NCBI GenBank assembly: GCA_964627935.1
Contig: CAZVLB010000004.1
Span: 124,001-188,000, forward strand
From: JAABVY01 sp964627935
Lineage (GTDB): Bacteria; Zixibacteria; MSB-5A5; JAABVY01
Direction of reading: 5' to 3'
Length of the DNA: 64,000 nucleotides
This document shows, in pieces, positions 8,047 through 17,597 of the stretch. Made by a program: the position numbers and the translations under genes. The stretch's first letter is position 1, and every line of letters starts with the position of its first letter. Under the pieces are notes generated by a model, which worked only from the letters and a program-made list of their open reading frames with translations, ran no database searches and had not been told where the DNA came from.

Positions 8047-11037
8047 TCAGGTTTTCATACTCGCAAGACGCTCCTTGGCCTCGGCTACAATATCGATCTC
8101 GACATCGGCGTTACCCCAGTGCGAAAGAAACTCCTCGAAATCGGCCCTGGCTTCTTCTGTATTTCCCATACCTTGCTTGCAAACTCCCAGATAGTACAGG
8201 CTGGTAAGATATATTCGTGGATCTGTAGCTTCAAGCTTGCCCGAGACTATTTTCTCCAAGAGTTCTGCGGCTTCGGTATATTGACCCTGTTTGGCCAGTA
8301 ATTTGGCCAGTTCTCTTGAATTGTAAACTTCGCTCGGATTGGGATAATCAAGCAGTTCCCGGTAGCCCTCAATCATTTTGGCCGTATCCACTTCCGTCAT
8401 CGCATAAAATACCTTTTTAAAGCTTTCTCCGAAAGGCCACATGTTCTCCGGAAGCCGGCTTTTAAATTCCTGAAAGGTTTCATCAAAAACCTGTTTTGCC
8501 CTGGGAGCATAGGCAAGGTCAATCATGAGCAGAGAAAATGCATAATTGAAACTGTTGAAAACGGTTGCATATTCATATGATTTCTCGGCATAATATAGTG
8601 TGCTATCGTCCTGATTGAGCAAATTGAACATCATGACCAGAGAGGAATAGGCACTTTGTATGTAATTTGAATCATCAGTATCAAATGCTATTTCTACTTG
8701 CTGGTGCCGATAATCGAAGGCCTCATCAAAATTGCCCTTCCACACACTTAGATCAGACATCAGCTCGGCATAATTATACATCATGTAGGGATCCTCGGAA
8801 TGGTATTGCTTCAGCTTTTCTGTGTAGTTTCGGGCCTGATCGAAATCACGCTTGAGTATGGCGATTCTGGCAGACATCATGATAGCGTTTGAATTGTCCG
8901 GATCAAATGCCAGGAGTTCATTCAATGTTTGCAGGGCTTTTTCATATTTTTTCTGGGTACGATATAAACTTGTCAATCCCAGGTAGGCGGACATAGATTT
9001 GGGATGGTATTTTTTGGAGCGCAGCAGGTATTTTTCCGCTTCGGCATAATTATCCCGGGCCTCATAAACATTGGATGCCAATTCAAGGCCCCATCTGTCG
9101 CGCGGATCCAGCATCAGTAGAGTATCGATCTGCGCCAGGGCGGCATCATATTCCCGGTTAATCTGGTACAGGAACACGGCATAGAAAAACCTGCCCTCCC
9201 AGTCATCCGGGTAGTTTGCCACATAGCTTTGAATCTTCACATAGGCGTCATCGATATCGATATCCATCCACAGGTCAGTATAAATGTCGAGCAGGGATTT
9301 ATCCTTTACCGGCAGTTTTTCCTTGAACCTGTTTGCCATGCCAAAATAACGGCTGGCCTCCTGCATTCTCTGCTGGAATGCATGCACCATGCCGATACGC
9401 ATATATGCCAGTGCGAAGGTTGAGTCGATTTCTATCGCTTTCCTGAAATTTTCAAGGCTCTCATCATACTGGCCCTGGTCGAATTTCTCCAGGCCCCTGA
9501 TATATTCCTCGTAAGCTTTCGGGCTCGATGATGTATATGAACTGACGTCAGTATTTGATGCCAGCATATCCTGCATATCAAGTGCAATTGCTATTTTCTG
9601 TGTCAGGCTGTCAACCAGAATGAATGGATCTTCGCCAATTACTTTCTCACCGGCCAGTATCTTACCCGTTGAAATGTCTTCCACGCGCGCATCGATACGA
9701 ATCTTGTCGCCCATTTTATAGAAAGAACCGGATATTGCCCTCGAGGCCCCCAGCTGCTGTGCCGCCTGAACACATACCTGATGATCCGGTATTCCGCCCA
9801 GGGCATCAATCGGTTCCTCCAGGCAACTGAGCACACGGTTGCGGGAGATCAGATTGCTGTTTCCGCTCTGGGCCAGGTCGGTCAATAATATTTCCGGCAA
9901 ACCGGCGGTCAGCCAGTCAAGTTCGGGATCATTGGTCTTATTCTCAAATCCAAGTATGGCCAGGGCATTTTGACGCAGTTGTGGAATGTTGCTTTCGGCG
10001 ATGGCCTTTTCGCCGCCATTCCGCGTGGCGAAATAGGCGACTATCAGGGCCGCTATCACAAGCACCGCTACAATCGGCACCCATCCGAATTTATAGCGGG
10101 GTGCACTTTTCGGCGCCGGACCGATAAATGATTCAGTATCGGAAACTCCGCTTTCGAACTGCTTGCGCAATGTGCGCAGGTCTATCACGAGGTCGCGCGT
10201 ATCCTGATAACGATCCTTGGGATCTTTTTGCAGGCATTTGTCAGTTATGCGTTCCAGCTCTGATGGAAGCGAGGGGTTTTTTTCACGCATCGGCGGATGC
10301 TTTGATTCCAGTATCTTGGCGATCGTCGAAACCCGATCGGGAGCATCAAAGGGAAAATGGCCGGTAAACATGCGGTACACTAATATTCCGAATGAAAATA
10401 TATCCGATCTTGTGTCGACATGCTCACCGCGAGCCTGTTCCGGTGACATGTAGCTGACGGTACCGAGTATCTTGCCCTCCTGGGTAAGTTCCTGCGAGAC
10501 TGTCTGTGTTCCGCTTTCATCTTTACCCATGATGGCCGAGACAATCGGCTTGGCCAGGCCGAAATCGAGTATTTTCGGCTCATCATCTTTATTTATGATA
10601 ATATTGTCGGTTTTAAGGTCACGATGAACGATATTGAGCCTGTGCGCCGCGGCCAGGCCCGAGGCGGTCTTTTCGGCTATGCGTAGCAGGTCCTTAAGCT
10701 GCAGGCTTTTATTGGCCAGGTAGCTGCTCAGTGATTCTCCTTCGATATATTCCATGACAATATAGGTCAACTCACGATCCGATTCGGGCTCATGTTCCTG
10801 GCCCAGGTCATGAATGGACATGATATTTGAATGCGTTATCTGTGCCGCCGTCTTTGCTTCGCGGGTGAACCTCTCGCGACGATCAGGATTGTCAAAGTAC
10901 TCATCCAGCAGGATCTTCAGGGCCACCTTGCGATTCAGCTTTTCATCCTCAGCCAGATAGACCTCTCCCATTCCGCCTTCACCCAGCTTGCGGATAATAT
11001 TGAATCGGGCAAATTTTTGGCCTGGCTCGAAACTCAT
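8047..11037 (-). CDS. Transmembrane serine/threonine protein kinase with TolB/FlgO-like and TPR domains
   Basis: This 996-residue protein has an N-terminal Hanks-type kinase domain (about 10-285). The glycine loop is GEGGMGEVYLAE, the ATP lysine is Lys41, the catalytic HRDLKTDN holds Asp140 and Asn145, and DFG has Asp158. A transmembrane helix lies at about 319-337. The exported part starts with a domain like those in adenylate-cyclase-linked TolB-like proteins (LAILGFENKTNDPELDWL, about 358-480). It is followed by some 450 residues of TPR repeats. The start codon overlaps the stop of the upstream phosphatase gene, so the two are co-translated. Together they suggest a membrane kinase sensing through its TPR region and opposed by a dedicated PP2C enzyme. 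Confidence 0.92.
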   Translation of the reverse strand: MSFEPGQKFARFNIIRKLGEGGMGEVYLAEDEKLNRKVALKILLDEYFDNPDRRERFTREAKTAAQITHSNIMSIHDLGQEHEPESDRELTYIVMEYIEGESLSSYLANKSLQLKDLLRIAEKTASGLAAAHRLNIVHRDLKTDNIIINKDDEPKILDFGLAKPIVSAIMGKDESGTQTVSQELTQEGKILGTVSYMSPEQARGEHVDTRSDIFSFGILVYRMFTGHFPFDAPDRVSTIAKILESKHPPMREKNPSLPSELERITDKCLQKDPKDRYQDTRDLVIDLRTLRKQFESGVSDTESFIGPAPKSAPRYKFGWVPIVAVLVIAALIVAYFATRNGGEKAIAESNIPQLRQNALAILGFENKTNDPELDWLTAGLPEILLTDLAQSGNSNLISRNRVLSCLEEPIDALGGIPDHQVCVQAAQQLGASRAISGSFYKMGDKIRIDARVEDISTGKILAGEKVIGEDPFILVDSLTQKIAIALDMQDMLASNTDVSSYTSSSPKAYEEYIRGLEKFDQGQYDESLENFRKAIEIDSTFALAYMRIGMVHAFQQRMQEASRYFGMANRFKEKLPVKDKSLLDIYTDLWMDIDIDDAYVKIQSYVANYPDDWEGRFFYAVFLYQINREYDAALAQIDTLLMLDPRDRWGLELASNVYEARDNYAEAEKYLLRSKKYHPKSMSAYLGLTSLYRTQKKYEKALQTLNELLAFDPDNSNAIMMSARIAILKRDFDQARNYTEKLKQYHSEDPYMMYNYAELMSDLSVWKGNFDEAFDYRHQQVEIAFDTDDSNYIQSAYSSLVMMFNLLNQDDSTLYYAEKSYEYATVFNSFNYAFSLLMIDLAYAPRAKQVFDETFQEFKSRLPENMWPFGESFKKVFYAMTEVDTAKMIEGYRELLDYPNPSEVYNSRELAKLLAKQGQYTEAAELLEKIVSGKLEATDPRIYLTSLYYLGVCKQGMGNTEEARADFEEFLSHWGNADVEIDIVAEAKERLASMKT

Positions 11038-12689
11038 TTTTTCTCCCTTTTTACAGTCATGATAGTTATATCATCAGAACGCGGGGCATCACCCATAAAA
11101 TCATTGATCTCGCCAATCAGGTCTGAGCTGATCTCCCGCGGAGACTTGTTTCTTTTACTTAAGATAAATTCTTCTGTCCGTTCGTCACCAAACTGATCAC
11201 CATTGCCACGATCCGCTTCGGTTACACCATCCGAAAATATAAACAGCAGGTCACCCGGCTCCATCTTAACGCTTTTCATATCCCAGTCGGCAAAATCAAA
11301 CACACCGATCATCATTCCGGTCGATTCCAATAACGTCTTTTCACCATTGCCGGTTATCAGCAGGGGTGGATTATGGCCGGCATTAACATAACTGAGCGTA
11401 TTACTTTTGGGATCGAGAACCGCCAGGAACATGGTGGCAAAATTGCTGGAAACGCTGTAATTATAAAGTTGCAGGGAAACCCGCTTGACGGCATCCTTCG
11501 GGTCAAAATCCTTTTCATCATACAGGATCCTGAATGAGGCCAGGATATTTGACATCAAAAGCGCCGCACCCATACCCTTGCCGCTGACATCGCCGACCAT
11601 AAAGGCCAGACAGCCATCGGGCAGAATCCGCCAGTCGTAAAGGTCACCACCCACCTGACGAGACTGTTCCTGATAAGCATGCATGCTGTAACCATCCAGT
11701 GCAGGAGGATCTTTAACCAGCAGGTTTTTCTGTATCGAGGATGCCCGTCTGATCTCGGCATCCATTAGATGCTTTATCTCACGTTCCTGCAAGAGCTCAT
11801 AGTTGATCATGCGCGAGGCGATAATGTTGCCGCAGGTAGCCATAACGCGCAGGTAATCATCATTATATTTATGCCCTGGATTGGTCGTGTCGGCATATAA
11901 TATTCCCAGTACCTCGCCCTCATCAAAAAGCGGTACGGCCATGGCAGATTTCATCTCCATGGCAATGATCGATTTTTGCGTGGCAAAACGGGAATCATCC
12001 TCCGGGTTGGCAATCAGTATGGAACTTTTATTTTCCATGATCTCATTGATAATCGTCTTTGACAATTTCAACCCGACACCGCTTTCACTAGAAGCCGTCC
12101 TGCTTTTGAGAATAGAAACCTCATCATCGTCATCGGAAGTTGTCAGGATCATCAGTCGCTCGGACGGTATAATTCTGGAAATCAACTCCAGTGACCGTTC
12201 CAGCATAGTCTCCTGTGGATCGGTCATATCCAAAATCTTTGCCATCTCGAAAATAGTCGGCACAAGGTCCGGGATATCTGTCATTTTGGGAGGCAGGGGG
12301 CGCATGGCTTCATCCAGCGGCATAAAAATCGAATTTTCCGGTTCCACGCCGGCCAGCGCCATATGTGCACGGGTGCTGCTTTGCGATGTGGAACTGCTTT
12401 CGGTGATTTTAAATTCAGCTTTTCCAAATAGTATAATATCGCCTGCATCCAGATCGTGGGTCGAGTCTATTCGGGAACCATTGATATAGGTGCCATTATG
12501 GCTCTTTTTGTCCTCGATCACGATGTTGCCGGGGCCCGCGCCAACAGTCAGCAGGGCATGGTTGCGTGAAACCGTATTATTCAGAATACAAAAATCGCAA
12601 TCATCGCCACGGCCGATAGTATAGCTTCCCGGGTTCAATTCCCAGGAATAGAATCTTTCTCCATCTGTGCCAACAAGTTTATACATCAA
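11034..12689 (-). CDS. FHA-GAF-PP2C (SpoIIE/RsbU-type) serine phosphatase
   Basis: This 551-residue protein has three modules. An FHA domain (about 18-95) has YTIGRGDDCDF, SRNHALL and NGTYING and binds phosphothreonine. A GAF domain lies at about 150-300. A PP2C/SpoIIE phosphatase domain (about 330-548) has GGDLYDW, GDVSGKGMGAAL, NAGHNPP and FSDGVTEA, which supply metal-binding aspartates. Its last four bases overlap the start of the Ser/Thr kinase gene. The FHA domain would dock on a phosphorylated protein, plausibly the kinase itself, and the phosphatase would reset it. That partnership is inferred from the overlap. The start could be either of two adjacent ATGs. Confidence 0.92.
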   Translation of the reverse strand: MMYKLVGTDGERFYSWELNPGSYTIGRGDDCDFCILNNTVSRNHALLTVGAGPGNIVIEDKKSHNGTYINGSRIDSTHDLDAGDIILFGKAEFKITESSSTSQSSTRAHMALAGVEPENSIFMPLDEAMRPLPPKMTDIPDLVPTIFEMAKILDMTDPQETMLERSLELISRIIPSERLMILTTSDDDDEVSILKSRTASSESGVGLKLSKTIINEIMENKSSILIANPEDDSRFATQKSIIAMEMKSAMAVPLFDEGEVLGILYADTTNPGHKYNDDYLRVMATCGNIIASRMINYELLQEREIKHLMDAEIRRASSIQKNLLVKDPPALDGYSMHAYQEQSRQVGGDLYDWRILPDGCLAFMVGDVSGKGMGAALLMSNILASFRILYDEKDFDPKDAVKRVSLQLYNYSVSSNFATMFLAVLDPKSNTLSYVNAGHNPPLLITGNGEKTLLESTGMMIGVFDFADWDMKSVKMEPGDLLFIFSDGVTEADRGNGDQFGDERTEEFILSKRNKSPREISSDLIGEINDFMGDAPRSDDITIMTVKREKK

Positions 12690-12956
12690 TATGCCTTATA
12701 TGCCAATCGGTCCTGCCTGTAAAGTATATACACAAAGAGGCTAACAATATTCACCGGTTCAAGGTTTTGATATTTTTTGATGAAGTCAAACAATATAACG
12801 ATGATTTTTAAGCAGGTGCAATGAATAATTTAGAAAAAAACCGGTAACTAATAGGATGCTAACAATTATAAAGATTTGAGGCCATGCTTTTATATGTTTG
12901 TTGACAATAAACATGCTGGCAATTATCCTTTTTGCGATACACTTGCGGGAGATGCC

Positions 12957-13352
12957 ATGAATTGCGTTACATGTAGAGAACCGATGATAGTCCTTGAGGC
13001 GGACAAAGTCGAACTGGATTATTGTCTCAACTGCGGCGGCATATGGCTCGATGCTGGCGAGTTGGAATTGCTTCTAGAGAACAAGTCAAAAGCCAGAAGA
13101 ATATTCGAAAAGGCGGCCCAGGGCGGGATTTACAACCACGCTGACAGGCGCTGTCCGATCTGCGATAAGGATATGGAAGAGCTTAAGATCGGAAATGAAA
13201 GGCGTGCGGTCATGATCGATCAATGTCCCGAGCGTCATGGCCTGTGGTTCGACCGCGGAGAGCTTCGTGAAGTGATAAAATATTTCGAGACGGAGGAATC
13301 TGGCGTTTATCGGTTTCTCTGCAAGCTGTTTGAAAATAGTGATAAAAAATAG
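12957..13352 (+). CDS. Zinc-ribbon protein (zf-TFIIB / COG3809-like)
   Basis: The start is placed at ATG 12957 behind GGGAGA, giving 131 residues that open with MNCVTC as is usual in this family. The longer frame upstream lacks this pattern. The first ribbon has Cys3, Cys6, Cys23 and Cys26 followed by GGIWLDAGELE. The second has CPIC, then QCPERHGLWFDRGELRE. These are small putative metal-binding proteins of unknown function. It is the first gene of a tight run with the LemA and M48 protease genes (12-bp gaps), suggesting a shared role in envelope protein quality. Confidence 0.85.
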   Translation: MNCVTCREPMIVLEADKVELDYCLNCGGIWLDAGELELLLENKSKARRIFEKAAQGGIYNHADRRCPICDKDMEELKIGNERRAVMIDQCPERHGLWFDRGELREVIKYFETEESGVYRFLCKLFENSDKK

Positions 13353-13364
13353 AAAGGGAATCCT

Positions 13365-13925
13365 ATGTGGGCATTTATTATTGTAATAGTCCTTCTGGCT
13401 CTGCTGGTATTCTTTCTGATCGGCATATACAACTCGCTGGTCAGATTGCGCAATCAGGTCAAAAATGCCTGGTCGCAGATAGATGTTCAACTCAAGAGGC
13501 GCCATGACCTGATCCCCAACCTGGTGGAAACCGCCAAGGGATATATGAAGCATGAACGGGAAACGCTGGAAAATATCACCAATGCCCGTTCCAAGGCTAT
13601 GGGCGCTGATTCTGTCGGCGAACGGGCCAATGCCGAGGGCGAACTCAATGGCGCATTAAGCAAATTTTTCCTGGTGGTGGAAAATTACCCCGACCTGAAG
13701 GCCAACCAGAATTTCCTGGCCCTGCAGGAGGAACTGACCTCAACCGAAAACAAAATCGCCTTCTCGCGTCAGAATTACAATGACCAGGTGTTGTTTTATA
13801 ACAACAAAATCCAGATGTTTCCGTCTAATGTCGTGGCCGGCATGTTTAATTTCAAGGAGTGGGAATTCTTTGAAATCGAAGATGACACCGAACGTGAGGT
13901 GCCGAGAGTCGATTTCGGACAATAA
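13365..13925 (+). CDS. lemA: LemA family protein
   Basis: This 186-residue protein has one N-terminal membrane helix (about 3-24) followed by the LemA signature: LVRLRNQVKNAWSQIDVQLKRR, shortened here to its core NAWSQIDVQLKRRHDLIPNL. The remainder is alpha-helical. LemA proteins are bitopic membrane proteins often encoded with M48 proteases, as here, and their molecular role is unclear. It is transcribed with the zinc-ribbon gene before it and the HtpX-like gene after it. Confidence 0.92.
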   Translation: MWAFIIVIVLLALLVFFLIGIYNSLVRLRNQVKNAWSQIDVQLKRRHDLIPNLVETAKGYMKHERETLENITNARSKAMGADSVGERANAEGELNGALSKFFLVVENYPDLKANQNFLALQEELTSTENKIAFSRQNYNDQVLFYNNKIQMFPSNVVAGMFNFKEWEFFEIEDDTEREVPRVDFGQ

Positions 13926-13937
13926 CTAATTTTTGCA

Positions 13938-15251
13938 ATGTGGGAATTAATCAGACAGAATCGCCGCAAATCGATAATGCTGTTTATTGCCATGGGCCTG
14001 ATGCTTCTGGCGTTGGGTTACCTGATCGGTTCCGCCTATGATCCTGCCCAGGGCGGCCTGGTGGGCCTGACAATTGCCCTTCTGATCTGGGGTATCTGGT
14101 CCCTGGTCGGCTTTTTTGCCGGAGACAAGATAATCCTCAATATGAGTGGCGCCAAGCAGGTTACCCCCGAGGTTCATCCGCAACTATTCAATGTTGTCGA
14201 GGAGATGAAAATCGCCGCCGGCCTTCCGGTTATGCCCAAAGTATATATCATTGAATCGGATGCTCCCAATGCCTTTGCGATAGGACGCAAGCCGGAAAAC
14301 TGCGCCGTGGCTGTAACGGCAGGGCTTCTGGCTCAGCTCAACCGCGATGAGCTTCAGGGAGTGGTAGCGCATGAAGTCTCGCATATCAATAACCGTGATG
14401 TGCAGTTTATGACTTTTGCCGGAATAATGCTCGGCACGGTTGTTCTCATCTCGCATATGTTTTTGCGCAGTTTATGGTTCGGGGGCGGTGGTCATGGCCG
14501 GCGCTATCGTTCCGGAAAATCCGACAGAGGCGGCGGACAGGGGCAGGCCATTATCATGGTCGTGGCAATTGTCTTTGCCATACTTGCTCCTATTTTAGTG
14601 CGAATGCTGTACCTGGCGATTTCGCGAAGGCGGGAATATTTAGCCGATGCCTCGGCGGCCCGCTTGACCCGTTATCCAGAGGGACTGGCCTCGGCACTGG
14701 AAAAGATCTCACGAACGAAGGCTGATCTTCCCAAAGCGAATAAGGTAACCGCGCCAATGTATATTGTCAATCCGCTCAAGAAAAAGGGCAGTAAGGCCTT
14801 ATCCAATTTATCCAGCACTCATCCTCCGATAACGGAAAGGGTACGGATACTTCGTTCCATGGCTGGTGGCGCCGGCTACCTGGTCTACCAGGAAGCCTTT
14901 AACAAGGTTAAAGGCAAACCATCGAGTATTATCCCGCCATCCGGATTGAAAGACGACGAGAAGATACCGATCCGTGAGGCCGGTAAACAGGATACAGGCG
15001 CGAAAAGCCCCAGGGATCAGATGAGGGAAATTGGTGATTTAATCAGGACAATGAACGGCTTTTTCTTCACCGTTTGTGCCGGATGCAGCCTGAAAATGAA
15101 AATACCGCCCGATTTCAACCGCAATAAATTCGACTGCCCGCGATGTGGTACGAATATTATTGTCCCGCTGGCTCAGATGGCTGCGGCTGACACGGTTCTT
15201 CAGGCGGTTAAAGAGGGGCAGAATAAGGCCGATAGCCTGCAAAAGGGATAA
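13938..15251 (+). CDS. htpX: M48 family metalloprotease (HtpX-like) with C-terminal zinc ribbon
   Basis: This 437-residue membrane protease has two N-terminal transmembrane helices (about 12-33 and 41-61). The zinc site is VVAHEVSHINNRDV with His145, Glu146 and His149. More membrane segments lie at about 160-220, and the third metal ligand is in RRREYLADASA. The length exceeds classical HtpX (about 290 residues). The extra C-terminus holds a four-cysteine zinc ribbon (Cys380, Cys383, Cys400, Cys403), possibly for substrate or partner binding. The family degrades misfolded membrane proteins. The operon with LemA is a common arrangement. Confidence 0.9.
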   Translation: MWELIRQNRRKSIMLFIAMGLMLLALGYLIGSAYDPAQGGLVGLTIALLIWGIWSLVGFFAGDKIILNMSGAKQVTPEVHPQLFNVVEEMKIAAGLPVMPKVYIIESDAPNAFAIGRKPENCAVAVTAGLLAQLNRDELQGVVAHEVSHINNRDVQFMTFAGIMLGTVVLISHMFLRSLWFGGGGHGRRYRSGKSDRGGGQGQAIIMVVAIVFAILAPILVRMLYLAISRRREYLADASAARLTRYPEGLASALEKISRTKADLPKANKVTAPMYIVNPLKKKGSKALSNLSSTHPPITERVRILRSMAGGAGYLVYQEAFNKVKGKPSSIIPPSGLKDDEKIPIREAGKQDTGAKSPRDQMREIGDLIRTMNGFFFTVCAGCSLKMKIPPDFNRNKFDCPRCGTNIIVPLAQMAAADTVLQAVKEGQNKADSLQKG

Positions 15252-15376
15252 TTTTCAAGGGTGGGCGGATTTCGATTATAAGTACAAAATCCAATAAAAT
15301 TTTATGGGGGCCTGATTTGGCGCATAACGTATAAGATAAAATGGAAAAAGAAATTCTATATGGAAAGGAATCTGAT

Positions 15377-15979
15377 ATGAAAAGGCTTCTGATTTTATTG
15401 CTTGTCATGGGCCTGGTAGTCCTGGCAGGCTGCAGCTCCAAAAGGCAGGTAACCCGCCTGGAACCCGAATCCCAGACTGATTTGAGCGGCAAATGGAATG
15501 AAACCGACGCCCGTCTGGTTGCCGAGGAGATGGTTTCCGATGCCCTTTCCCGTCCCTGGCTGACACGCTTTATCGAACAGAACGGCAGCCGTCCGGTGGT
15601 CACAGTCGGCCGTATCCGCAACAAGACCTCCGAGCATATCGATGTGGAAACATTCACGACCGATTTCGAGCGCGAACTGATAAATTCCGGTTCGGTCAGA
15701 TTCGTGGGCAATAAGTTCCAGCGTGATGATGTGCGCGATGAACGTTTTGATCAGGATGAATGGGCCTCGGCTGAAACCAAAAAACAGTTGCGCGAAGAAC
15801 TCGGAGCGGACTTTATCCTGCTGGGCGCGATCAAAAGCATTACCGATCAGATAGACGGCAAAAGCACGGTATTCTATCAGACCGACCTGGAGTTGATCAA
15901 TATCGAGTCCAATGAAAAAGTCTGGATAGGAAGCAAGAAGATCAAGAAGGGCATCTCGCAGGGTAGCACCAAGTGGTAG
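15377..15979 (+). CDS. lpoB: Penicillin-binding protein activator LpoB-like lipoprotein
   Basis: The start at ATG 15377 has GGAAAGGA upstream and gives a clean lipoprotein signal ending LAGC (Cys19). The in-frame ATG at 15341 would add 12 residues before the signal. The 200-residue product has the LpoB/CsgG-like fold markers: LSGKWNETDARLVAEEM, RPVVTVGRIRNKTSEHID, and LGADFILLGAIKSI. In enterobacteria LpoB is an outer-membrane lipoprotein that stimulates PBP1b. Activity on a PBP here is inference. It is followed after 3 bp by a second lipoprotein gene. Confidence 0.85.
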   Translation: MKRLLILLLVMGLVVLAGCSSKRQVTRLEPESQTDLSGKWNETDARLVAEEMVSDALSRPWLTRFIEQNGSRPVVTVGRIRNKTSEHIDVETFTTDFERELINSGSVRFVGNKFQRDDVRDERFDQDEWASAETKKQLREELGADFILLGAIKSITDQIDGKSTVFYQTDLELINIESNEKVWIGSKKIKKGISQGSTKW

Positions 15980-15982
15980 GAT

Positions 15983-17386
15983 ATGCTTTCGATTTTCAAA
16001 TTTAAGCACATTTCAATAATCTGTGTCCTGAGCCTGGCGTTGATTTGCGGATGCAGTTCGGTCAGGACACAGAAGGCCTTCTATGAACCGATCACCAGCG
16101 ATCTTCGCGAAGGCGAATTTGAGGCCGCGCGCTTAAAACTGGAGAAGGCGCGGGAGAAGAATAAATTCGCCGAAAAGGATCGTTTTGTATATTACCTGGA
16201 TGCCGGCCTGGCCAATTACTATGCCGGAAATTACGACACAAGTATCGCGCGCCTGAACCTGGCCGAAAACACTGCCGAGGACCTGTACACGAAGAGCATC
16301 CGACGGGCCGCCGCCTCGATGCTTCTCAATGACAACGTTCTTGAATATGCGGGCGAGGATTATGAAACACTTTATGCCAATCTGATCAAAGCTCTGGCCT
16401 ACCTGGCCCTGAATGAGACCGAGGATGCTTTTATTGAAGTGCGTCGGGCCAACCTCAAGATGGAACTCCTGGAGCAGAAATATGCCGAGGCCGAGGTTGA
16501 GCTGAATAAGGGTCTGGAGGGTGACTCCTCGAAGTTTAAAATACCTTATGATATCCCGGATATACGATTCAATAATACCGCTTTTGCGCGATACCTGGGG
16601 ATGCATCTGTATGCCACCGAGGGAGATTTTGACAATGCCCGGGTGGCTTATGAGTACCTGCAAAAGGCTTTTATTCTTCAGCCCGAGGTTTATGACTTTC
16701 CCATGCCGGATGTCGAATATTATAAGGGGGAAGAGCCGATTTTGAGCCTGGTTGCCCTGGCAGGCTTGTCACCGGTCAAAGAGGACTGGAACCTCAGGAT
16801 CAGAACCGACAAACAGCTCGATCTTGTTACGGTCTTCTATGAGGGCCCGGATGAAGAGGATATTGTGCTCAGTAATTTCTATGCTCCGATATCCGAGGAT
16901 TACTATTTCAAAATGGCTGTTCCCACGCTGGAAGACAGGATCTCGCTGATAGACAAAGTCATTGTGCGCATTGATAATATTCCCATGGGGGAGATGCAGA
17001 TAATCGAGGATGTCGGCAATGTCGCCCGGCACACATTCGAGGCCAAGTTCTCGATGATCCTGGTTCGCTCGGTTATCCGCACGCTGATCAAGGGACTGGC
17101 GGCTCATGAGGCCAAGGCCGAGGTCAAGGATGAGGGGGTGGGCGGATGGCTCCTGAAAGCGGCTATCGATGTCGGTACGGATCTTATCGAAAATGCCGAC
17201 CTGCGTTGCTCACGGCTTCTGCCCGATCGAATCTATGTAATGGACATTCCCATGCAACCGGGTGTTTATAATATCGCCTTTGATTTCCTCGACGAGGATG
17301 GAAATCTGCTTGTTACTAAAGATGTCCTGAACTACCGTGTTTATCAAAAGGGCCTTAACCTGGTGCAGGCTTTTTCCCTGAAATAA
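15983..17386 (+). CDS. COG3014-like TPR lipoprotein
   Basis: This 467-residue protein has a signal peptide ending ALICGC, a plausible lipobox with Cys24. The next 200 residues are helical repeats of TPR type (YYLDAGLANYYAGNYDTSIARLNLAE is the clearest, here reduced to DAGLANYYAGNYDTSIARL). The C-terminal half is beta-rich without known motifs. It resembles the uncharacterised COG3014 group. The ATG lies behind GTAGGA only 3 bp after the LpoB-like gene, so it is co-transcribed and may help in peptidoglycan synthase regulation. That link is inference from context. Confidence 0.78.
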   Translation: MLSIFKFKHISIICVLSLALICGCSSVRTQKAFYEPITSDLREGEFEAARLKLEKAREKNKFAEKDRFVYYLDAGLANYYAGNYDTSIARLNLAENTAEDLYTKSIRRAAASMLLNDNVLEYAGEDYETLYANLIKALAYLALNETEDAFIEVRRANLKMELLEQKYAEAEVELNKGLEGDSSKFKIPYDIPDIRFNNTAFARYLGMHLYATEGDFDNARVAYEYLQKAFILQPEVYDFPMPDVEYYKGEEPILSLVALAGLSPVKEDWNLRIRTDKQLDLVTVFYEGPDEEDIVLSNFYAPISEDYYFKMAVPTLEDRISLIDKVIVRIDNIPMGEMQIIEDVGNVARHTFEAKFSMILVRSVIRTLIKGLAAHEAKAEVKDEGVGGWLLKAAIDVGTDLIENADLRCSRLLPDRIYVMDIPMQPGVYNIAFDFLDEDGNLLVTKDVLNYRVYQKGLNLVQAFSLK

Positions 17387-17597
17387 ACCACAGCATATCT
17401 CTTTATGGCCCGTTTTGGACCATAATCTACCTTGAATTCATATAGTATGCATATAAATTCATAATTCATATTGGACATACATGTCTATTCTGCTGTAAAT
17501 CAATAAGATACCCGGTCATTCAAATGCGGCATCGGAATTGCATTATTTTGGTCTGAAGAAAAGTATTAAATCTGAAATTTCCAACCGGAGTATGCCT

